DNA from: Chryseobacterium sp. YIM B08800
GTDB lineage: Bacteria; Bacteroidota; Bacteroidia; Flavobacteriales; Weeksellaceae
Reading direction: 5' to 3'
DNA length: 64,000 bases
Assembly (NCBI RefSeq): GCF_026163565.1
Contig: NZ_JAPDKN010000011.1
Span: forward strand, 1-64,000
Shown here in pieces: positions 58,824 through 64,000 of this stretch. Every line of letters begins with the position of its first letter. Positions within the stretch are counted from its first letter, which is position 1. Both the position numbers and the translations under genes were made by a program. The notes under the pieces were generated by a model. It saw only the letters and a list, made by a program, of their open reading frames with translations. It did no database searches and had not been told where the DNA came from.

Positions 58824-59306
58824 GCTTGAGTTATTGGGTATTTGAGTTATTGGGTGGTGTGCCTTTTGTTTCGGAGAACGTCCATTTTTTAGAATTCACG
58901 GTCATTGAAACAATTATACTCAAAATTTCGTCATATTTTTTATATAAATCTAAATGTGTTTTTTCATCAATATATTTACATGCAAATGCAAAGTCCAGCC
59001 AGTTTTGTGTTTCTGCGGCTTCTCCATCTGCATCGTTGAGTTTGTTTATAAATGATTTTTCGTACCGCCGTTTTCTCCATGCTTCTGTAATATTGGCATT
59101 TACAGAACGTGAACTCCTTCTTATTTGATCGGTTAATGAATATTTTTCTTCCGCTGGAAATAATTTTGAAATATGAAAAATTTCCATAGCTGCAGAAAAG
59201 GCTTTTTGATAGACAATTAAATCTTTATGGAATTTTATAAAGGTCATTCTTTAAAATTATAATTAGAACTAAACTCAAAAACTCAATTATTCAAAAACTC
59301 AATTAC
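58824..59306. repeat. Inverted arms of 16-bp tandem repeats enclosing the four-helix-bundle gene
   Basis: The left arm has two copies of TTGAGTTATTGGGT (58826-58839, 58842-58855), period 16. The right arm has two exact copies of CAAAAACTCAATTA (59276-59289, 59292-59305), also period 16. The 16-mers TTGAGTTATTGGGTAT and TTGAGTTTTTGAATAA (right arm, complemented) match at about 12 of 16 positions. The right arm ends on the rmlB stop codon, and the left arm holds the stop of the enclosed gene. Confidence 0.8.
58831..59247 (-). CDS. Four-helix-bundle protein (S23 / 23S rRNA intervening-sequence type)
   Basis: A 138-residue helical protein with family marks KDLIVYQKAFSAAMEIF (near residue 8), YSLTDQIRRSSRSVNANITEAW (residues 36-57) and ETQNWLDFAFACKYI. 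The family is known from ORFs inside 23S rRNA intervening sequences and is related to the Avd accessory protein of diversity-generating retroelements; its function is unclear. No rRNA or reverse transcriptase lies in this window. It sits between rmlB and rmlA inside an inverted repeat, and its last residues (PPNNSNTQ) and stop are encoded by the repeat arm. Confidence 0.9.
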   Translation of the reverse strand: MTFIKFHKDLIVYQKAFSAAMEIFHISKLFPAEEKYSLTDQIRRSSRSVNANITEAWRKRRYEKSFINKLNDADGEAAETQNWLDFAFACKYIDEKTHLDLYKKYDEILSIIVSMTVNSKKWTFSETKGTPPNNSNTQ

Positions 59307-60385
59307 TACGAATATTGTTTGTTATAGTAATCTTGGTAGTTTCCAGAGGTTACATTTTCCAGCCATTCTTTGTTTTCTAGGAACCAGTCGATTGTTTTTC
59401 CTAATCCTTGTTCGAATGTTACAGAAGGTTTCCAGCCTAATTCTTTATTAAGTTTTGTAGCATCAATTGCATAACGTTTGTCATGACCTGGTCTGTCTTT
59501 TACATAAGTGATTAACTTTTCAGAATGACCAACAGGATTTCCAAGCTTTTCATCCATTTGCTTAATCAATTCTTTTACCAAGTCGATATTCTGCCATTCG
59601 TTGAAACCTCCGATGTTATACGTTTCTCCTGTTTTAGCCTCATTAAAAATCTGATGAATGGCTTTAGCATGATCGATGACGAATAACCAATCTCTTGTAT
59701 ATTTACCATCACCGTAAATTGGCAAAGGTTTTTCATTAATAATATTCGAAATGCAAAGCGGAATCAATTTTTCAGGAAAATGATTGGGTCCGTAATTGTT
59801 TGAACAATTTGAAACAATAAAAGGCATTCCGTAAGTATTTCCGTAAGCTCTTACCAAATGGTCTGAAGCCGCTTTTGAAGCTGAATATGGAGATTGCGGA
59901 TCGTAAGAAGTGGTTTCTAAAAAGAATCCTGTTTCGCCTAAACTTCCATAAACTTCGTCTGTGGAAACATGATAGAAAAGATTGGTTCTTTTTTCGTTTG
60001 GGAATCTTCCGTGAGTGTGATCAGGATTCAAAGTCCAGAATTCTTTACAAAGATTCAAAAGATTGGCAGTTCCGTTTACATTGGTGTTAATAAATGCCAT
60101 CGGATCTGTGATGCTTCTGTCTACATGACTTTCCGCTGCTAAGTGGATAACTGCATCTGGATTATATTTTTCAAAAACCTTTCTTAGTTCTTCAGGTTTT
60201 GTGATATCTGCTTTTTCGAAAACATAGTTAGGTTCATTTTCGATGTCCTTTAAGTTTTCAAGATTTCCGGCATAGGTTAAAGCATCCAAATTGATGATGG
60301 TAGAATCCGGATTGTTTTTTACAAATTCTCTTACAACATGTGAACCGATAAATCCTGCTCCGCCTGTGATGATGATGTTTTTCAT
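59306..60385 (-). CDS. rmlB: dTDP-glucose 4,6-dehydratase
   Basis: About 359 residues from the ATG at 60385 (MKNIIITGGAGFIGSHV); an in-frame TTG nine codons earlier is less likely. Extended SDR with NAD-binding GGAGFIGSH, YHVSTDEVYGSLG (catalytic Thr-Asp-Glu), YSASKAASDHLVR (Tyr-x3-Lys) and CSNNYGPNHFPEKLIPL. It converts dTDP-glucose to dTDP-4-keto-6-deoxyglucose, the substrate of the FdtA/QdtA-type enzyme at 54159. No RmlC or RmlD was found, so the pathway here leads to an amino sugar and not to rhamnose. Confidence 0.95.
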   Translation of the reverse strand: MKNIIITGGAGFIGSHVVREFVKNNPDSTIINLDALTYAGNLENLKDIENEPNYVFEKADITKPEELRKVFEKYNPDAVIHLAAESHVDRSITDPMAFINTNVNGTANLLNLCKEFWTLNPDHTHGRFPNEKRTNLFYHVSTDEVYGSLGETGFFLETTSYDPQSPYSASKAASDHLVRAYGNTYGMPFIVSNCSNNYGPNHFPEKLIPLCISNIINEKPLPIYGDGKYTRDWLFVIDHAKAIHQIFNEAKTGETYNIGGFNEWQNIDLVKELIKQMDEKLGNPVGHSEKLITYVKDRPGHDKRYAIDATKLNKELGWKPSVTFEQGLGKTIDWFLENKEWLENVTSGNYQDYYNKQYS

Positions 60386-60461
60386 TTGTTTTATGCTTTT
60401 AGCCGTTGGCAATTTGCTTTTGGCATTTTATTAATTAATAAATTTCAAAATTTAGTGCTAT

Positions 60462-61772
60462 TTACCTGATGGTTTTTCTTCCAATAGATTTGTAGAAAAA
60501 TCCGTTCTGTTGAGGAACTTCCAACGGATACATATTTCTTCCGTCGAAAATAGCTTTATTGTTCATTTTTTTAGCCATCATATCAAAGTTGGGATTTTTG
60601 AATTCAGGCCATTCTGTAGCGATAAATAATGCGTCTGCATTTTCTAAAGCATCATACATGGTTTTTGCGTAAGCTATTTTATCTCCTAATAATTTTCTTA
60701 CGTTTTCTTCTGCAATAAGATCGTAGGCAACAATTTTTGCGCCTTTTTGAAGAAGTAAATTGATGTTGTCTAACGAAGAGGCTTCTCTAATGTCGTCGGT
60801 ATTTGCTTTAAAAGCCAATCCCCACATTGCAATTGTTTTGCCTTCAAGATTTCCTCCGAAATATTTTTCAATTTCAGAAACCAAGATTACTTTTTGTGAA
60901 ATATTGACATTTTCTGTCGCTTCCAAAATCTGGAAATTAAAATCATCGTCTTTTCCGGATTTAATTAAAGCTTTTACATCTTTAGGGAAACAGCTTCCCC
61001 CATATCCGATTCCTGGAAATAAGAAACGGTGACCAATTCTGTCGTCACTTCCCATTCCTAATCTTACTTTATCTACATCTGCGCCTACTTTTTCGCAGTA
61101 ATTGGCAATTTCATTCATGAACGTGATTTTTACGGCTAAGAATGAGTTGGATGCATATTTTGTAAGTTCGGAAGACTTTTCATCCATAAAAATAATAGGA
61201 ATTCCGGTATTGGTAAATGGCTGATAAATTTTCTCCATAATATCTTTAGCTTTCTCTGAGCTCGATCCTACAACAACTCTTGCAGGATTCATAGAATCTT
61301 CTACTGCAAAACCTTCACGTAAAAATTCAGGATTTGAAACTACATCAAAATCAATAGTAGTTTTTGCGGAAATAGTTTCTCTTACTTTGTCGGCTGTTCC
61401 TACGGGAACGGTGCTTTTGTTAACAACCACTTTATATTCGGTCATCAGTTCGCCAATATCATTGGCTACTTTCAAAACGTAAGATAAATCTGCTGAACCA
61501 TCTTCTCCGGGTGGAGTGGGAAGGGCAAGATAAACAACCTCACTTTTATCTAAAGCTTCTTTCAGGTTGGTTGTGAAAAATAATCTTTCAGATTGAATAT
61601 TTCTGAGAAACATTTCTTCAAGATTCGGCTCGTATATGGGTACGATGCCGTTTTTCATCCCTTCTACTTTTTTTTCATCAATGTCAACACAATAAACCGA
61701 ATTACCAAGTTCTGCAAGGGTAGTTCCCGTAACCAGACCTACATAACCTGTTCCTACTATCGTTATATTCAA
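60462..61772 (-). CDS. ugd: UDP-glucose 6-dehydrogenase
   Basis: A 436-residue enzyme of the UDP-glucose/GDP-mannose dehydrogenase family. NAD-binding GTGYVGLVTGTTLAELG, substrate-contact NPEFLREGFAVED and the catalytic-Cys segment GYGGSCFPKDVKAL are present, as is a C-terminal WGLAFKANTDDIREA domain. It oxidises UDP-glucose to UDP-glucuronate; a related UDP-sugar is possible. The start codon is TTG (61770-61772); no in-frame ATG lies nearby upstream. About 77 bp separate it from rmlB. Confidence 0.9.
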   Translation of the reverse strand: MNITIVGTGYVGLVTGTTLAELGNSVYCVDIDEKKVEGMKNGIVPIYEPNLEEMFLRNIQSERLFFTTNLKEALDKSEVVYLALPTPPGEDGSADLSYVLKVANDIGELMTEYKVVVNKSTVPVGTADKVRETISAKTTIDFDVVSNPEFLREGFAVEDSMNPARVVVGSSSEKAKDIMEKIYQPFTNTGIPIIFMDEKSSELTKYASNSFLAVKITFMNEIANYCEKVGADVDKVRLGMGSDDRIGHRFLFPGIGYGGSCFPKDVKALIKSGKDDDFNFQILEATENVNISQKVILVSEIEKYFGGNLEGKTIAMWGLAFKANTDDIREASSLDNINLLLQKGAKIVAYDLIAEENVRKLLGDKIAYAKTMYDALENADALFIATEWPEFKNPNFDMMAKKMNNKAIFDGRNMYPLEVPQQNGFFYKSIGRKTIR

Positions 61773-61797
61773 AATGTATGTTTTTAAAAATTCCAGA

Positions 61798-61805
61798 CAA
61801 AAATA
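61798..61805 (-). promoter_or_regulatory. Likely -7 box of ugd-rmlB-rmlA
   Basis: TATTTTTG on the minus strand, 25 nt before the ugd TTG start. Confidence 0.5.
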
Positions 61806-61981
61806 CTAAAAATTGTCTCATGGTATTTTTTTAATAATAATAACTTACTAAAGATGACAGATTAAAAAGAGTTTGCAATGAAGATTGGTATTGTGAGAGT
61901 AGAGTTATTGTATGTTTTTTTTCTGGTAAATTCTTATTCTGTTGATTATGAAGAGTATTTGTGTATTTTATAAAAATGTCA

Positions 61982-61989
61982 TATATTTG
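61982..61989 (+). promoter_or_regulatory. Promoter of the rimP-nusA-infB operon
   Basis: TATATTTG preceded by TTTG (61958-61961) with 20 nt between, a full match to TTTG-N19-21-TAnnTTTG. Predicted start near 61995, giving a leader of about 70 nt that contains a terminator-like hairpin and a 13-codon ORF. Confidence 0.7.
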
Positions 61990-62008
61990 CAGGAGATTTA
62001 CGGAAAAA

Positions 62009-62050
62009 ATGGAAAGGCTTCTAAGAGAAAGCCTTTTTTCGTACTGTTAA
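62009..62050 (+). CDS. Possible 13-codon leader peptide upstream of rimP
   Basis: ATG at 62009 opens a frame encoding MERLLRESLFSYC, stop TAA at 62048. It lies just after the predicted transcription start and entirely spans the hairpin at 62013-62036. It includes AGG, CTA and AGA codons, which may be rare here. Whether it is translated cannot be told; a purine-rich stretch (GGAAAAA) precedes the ATG. Confidence 0.35.
   Translation: MERLLRESLFSYC
62013..62038 (+). terminator. Terminator-like hairpin (candidate attenuator) in the rimP leader
   Basis: Perfect 8-bp arms AAAGGCTT and AAGCCTTT with an 8-nt loop, and the T-run extends from the descending arm. It lies between the promoter and the rimP ATG, so it would stop transcription before the operon unless bypassed. 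Confidence 0.65.
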
Positions 62051-62067
62051 ATCAGGATATATATTAT

Positions 62068-62535
62068 ATGGAGTTTAGAAAAAATATTGAAACATTATTA
62101 AATGATTTCCTTCAGACAAGAGAAGATCTGTTTCTTATTGATTTGAAGTTTTCTGCAGGAGATGATATTACAGTAATCTTAGATGGAGATCAAGGTGTTA
62201 CTGTGCAGGATTGTCTTGATGCAAGCCGTGCAATAGAATTTAATATGGATCGTGAAGAGCACGATTTTAGTCTGCAGGTAATGTCTGCAGGATTGAGCGA
62301 GCCGCTTTCGATTCCGAGACAGTTTCGTAAAAACATCGGAAGAGAAATTGAGGTTTTGTTAACTGATTCTTCAGAAATAGAAGGTGAGCTTGCAAAAGTA
62401 GATGAAGAGAAAATTACTCTTGTACTGCGTTACCGCAAACCGAAAGAAATAGGTAAAGGTAAAGTAGACGTAGAGGAGGAAAAAGAAATTCCTTACTCTG
62501 ACATAAAAAAAGCATTAGTAGTACTTAAATTTTAA
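62068..62535 (+). CDS. rimP: Ribosome maturation factor RimP
   Basis: About 155 residues from the ATG at 62068 (MEFRKNIETLLNDFL). The open frame extends 42 codons upstream through the leader hairpin, which is not credible coding sequence. RimP assists late 30S subunit assembly. Family features: LFLIDLKFSAGDDITVILDGD, GVTVQDCLDASRAIE and the LQVMSAGLSEPLSIPRQFRKNIG segment, with a C-terminal SH3-like fold (VLLTDSSEIEGELAKV). Usual start of the rimP-nusA-infB operon. Confidence 0.93.
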   Translation: MEFRKNIETLLNDFLQTREDLFLIDLKFSAGDDITVILDGDQGVTVQDCLDASRAIEFNMDREEHDFSLQVMSAGLSEPLSIPRQFRKNIGREIEVLLTDSSEIEGELAKVDEEKITLVLRYRKPKEIGKGKVDVEEEKEIPYSDIKKALVVLKF

Positions 62536-62550
62536 AAGAAAAAAAGATAA

Positions 62551-63786
62551 ATGGATAATATAGCGTTGATTGAATCCTTTGGTGATTTTAAAGACGAAAA
62601 AGGGATCAGTAAAATTGATCTGATGGCGATCATTGAAGATTCTCTAAAGACTTTGTTGAGAAAAAGATTTGATTCTGATGATCACTTTGATGTAATTGTA
62701 AACCCTGATAAAGGTGACTTTCAGATTTTCTTAAATAAAACCATCGTTGAAGACGAAATGTCTGAAGATGATGATTTGGAAATTGAAATCACTGAAGCTA
62801 AAAAAATAGATCCAACTTTTGAAGTTGGTGAAGATTTTACCATGGAAATTCCGGTAGCGCAGTTGGGAAGAAGAAATATTTTGACGCTGAAGCAGATTTT
62901 AGCAACAAAATTGCAGGAGCATAACAATGCGATGTTGTATGATCAGTTCAGAGACAGAATCGGAGAAATTGTAATTGGAGAAATTCACCACATCCGTCAC
63001 AAGCACGTAATTTTGTTGGATGATGAAGGAAACGAATTTATCTTGCCTAAAGAAAACCAGATTCCATCAGATTTCTTCAAAAAAGGAGAAAACATCAGAG
63101 CAATTGTTGAAACGGTAGATTTTAAAGGTTCAAAACCACAGATTATCATTTCAAGAACAGCTCCGAAATTCTTAGAAAAATTATTGGAATTAGAAATTCC
63201 TGAAATCCAGGACGGAACAATCATTCTTAAAAAAGCAGTGAGAATTCCTGGTGAAAAAGCGAAAATAGCAGTGGATGCTTACGACGATAGAATAGATCCT
63301 GTAGGAGCTTGTGTCGGGGTGAAAGGTTCTAGAATTCACGGTGTCGTAAGAGAATTAAGAAACGAAAATATAGATGTGATTCAGTGGTCTAAAAACCCTG
63401 AGATTATGGTGAAGAGAGCTTTAGGAAATGTTACCATCAATAAAATTGACATCAACGAAGAGGCAAACTATGCATTGGTTTATACTCCAATTGAAGAGAT
63501 TTCTAAAGTAATCGGTAAGCAAGGACAAAATATCAGATTGGCTTCCTGGCTTTCTGGATACGAAATCGACGTGTACAGAGAAGCAAGTGAAGATGATGAT
63601 GTTGACTTGAGAGAATTCAATGACGATATCGAACAGTGGATTTTGGATGAGTTTAAGAAAGTAGGTCTTACAACTGCAAAATCTGTCTTAGATAAAGATA
63701 CGGTAAGTCTTTTAAACATGGTAGACTTAGAAGAGGAAACCATCGAAGACGTAAAACGTATATTGAAGGAGGAATTTGAAGATTAA
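62551..63786 (+). CDS. nusA: Transcription elongation/termination factor NusA
   Basis: A 411-residue RNA-polymerase-binding protein: N-terminal domain (1-125), S1 RNA-binding domain (about 135-205, IVIGEIHHIRHKHVILLDD), and two KH domains (GACVGVKGSRIHGVVREL; VIGKQGQNIRLASWLSG). It ends after the KH region with an acidic tail and lacks the E. coli AR repeats, normal for Bacteroidetes. Starts 15 bp after rimP. In E. coli NusA feeds back on its own operon; the hairpin in the rimP leader would be a natural target for that. Confidence 0.95.
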   Translation: MDNIALIESFGDFKDEKGISKIDLMAIIEDSLKTLLRKRFDSDDHFDVIVNPDKGDFQIFLNKTIVEDEMSEDDDLEIEITEAKKIDPTFEVGEDFTMEIPVAQLGRRNILTLKQILATKLQEHNNAMLYDQFRDRIGEIVIGEIHHIRHKHVILLDDEGNEFILPKENQIPSDFFKKGENIRAIVETVDFKGSKPQIIISRTAPKFLEKLLELEIPEIQDGTIILKKAVRIPGEKAKIAVDAYDDRIDPVGACVGVKGSRIHGVVRELRNENIDVIQWSKNPEIMVKRALGNVTINKIDINEEANYALVYTPIEEISKVIGKQGQNIRLASWLSGYEIDVYREASEDDDVDLREFNDDIEQWILDEFKKVGLTTAKSVLDKDTVSLLNMVDLEEETIEDVKRILKEEFED

Positions 63787-63864
63787 TATTTAGAAATAAA
63801 TTTTAATAACAGTAAAAAAGAATACTTTAATTTTAAGAATTAAAAAAAACAGTAAATAATATAG

Positions 63865-64000
63865 ATGCCAAAAATAAGATTAAATAAAGCGGTTAAGGAA
63901 TTTAACATATCGATGTCTAGGCTGGTAGAGTTTTTACAGTCTAAGGATATTGTGGTTGAAAACAATCCTAACGCTCAATTAGAAGAAGCGGCATATTCTG
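63865..64000 (+). CDS. infB: Translation initiation factor IF-2, 5' end only
   Basis: The first 45 codons are present and the gene runs off the right edge. The N-terminus MPKIRLNKAVKEFNISM and RLVEFLQSKDI match the conserved IF-2 N-terminal subdomain. Preceded by about 78 bp of AT-rich DNA after nusA, with no terminator, so it continues the rimP-nusA-infB operon. Confidence 0.88.
   Translation, partial: MPKIRLNKAVKEFNISMSRLVEFLQSKDIVVENNPNAQLEEAAYS

Noticed and set aside
60394-60424. TGCTTTTAGC/TGCTTTTGGC direct repeat between ugd and rmlB as a fifth repeat unit
   Set aside because: No inverted partner arm was found nearby, so it is mentioned only as a possible remnant.
61942-62067. 42-codon N-terminal extension of RimP
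   Set aside because: It would run through the promoter and the terminator-like hairpin and does not resemble RimP.

Overview
The window comes from a low-GC Flavobacteriia chromosome, most likely Chryseobacterium or a close relative in the Weeksellaceae. Evidence: type IX secretion (T9SS) sorting domains, the exosortase-F pair, TAnnTTTG promoter boxes in place of TATAAT, a four-helix-bundle (S23-type) protein, and a rimP-nusA-infB operon with a short NusA. No rRNA, tRNA, CRISPR array, prophage or IS transposase was seen.

Layout. 1-1233: a repeat-rich edge, then exosortase F and its partner (minus strand). 1284-5366: a plus-strand run that looks like amino-sugar recycling (AmgK-like kinase, stand-alone RapZ C-terminal domain, MurU-like nucleotidyltransferase), followed by a LOG-family protein and a small secreted protein; a GxxExxY gene has been inserted into this run. 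5635-17106: four large paralogous T9SS type B surface proteins in two pairs around rnhA and dnaB. 17198-23830: a minus-strand run with an MFS transporter, small lipoproteins, a GH3-family enzyme, a small repeat protein and a T9SS type A protein. 24027-30088: mfd, two paralogous lipoproteins and pth (plus strand). 30152-33570: a bicarbonate/CO2 module of two beta-carbonic anhydrases around a SulP transporter and a small exported protein. 33727-61772: a large surface-polysaccharide locus. 62068-64000: rimP, nusA and the 5' end of infB.

The polysaccharide locus holds about a dozen glycosyltransferases (eight GT2, three GT4, one GT32-like and one unassigned), four acyltransferases, a methyltransferase, an AsnB-type amidotransferase, a UDP-GlcNAc 2-epimerase and a UDP-glucose dehydrogenase. 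It also has a complete set for a dTDP-3-acetamido-3,6-dideoxyhexose (RmlA, RmlB, FdtA/QdtA-type isomerase, FdtB-type transaminase, acetyltransferase). Export is by a Wzm/Wzt ABC transporter whose ATPase has a C-terminal domain of the type that recognises finished chains. No Wzx or Wzy was seen.

The least expected signals are outside the large genes. (a) Four intergenic sites share one architecture: inverted arms each built from two or more short repeats, abutting the stop codon of the upstream gene. Two are empty and two enclose one small gene (GxxExxY or four-helix bundle). (b) Four genes have the promoter -7 box exactly 4 nt from their ATG, which predicts leaderless mRNAs. (c) The rimP-nusA-infB leader holds a terminator-like hairpin inside a 13-codon upstream ORF, a candidate attenuator. 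(d) A stand-alone RapZ sensor-type domain sits between cell-wall recycling genes.
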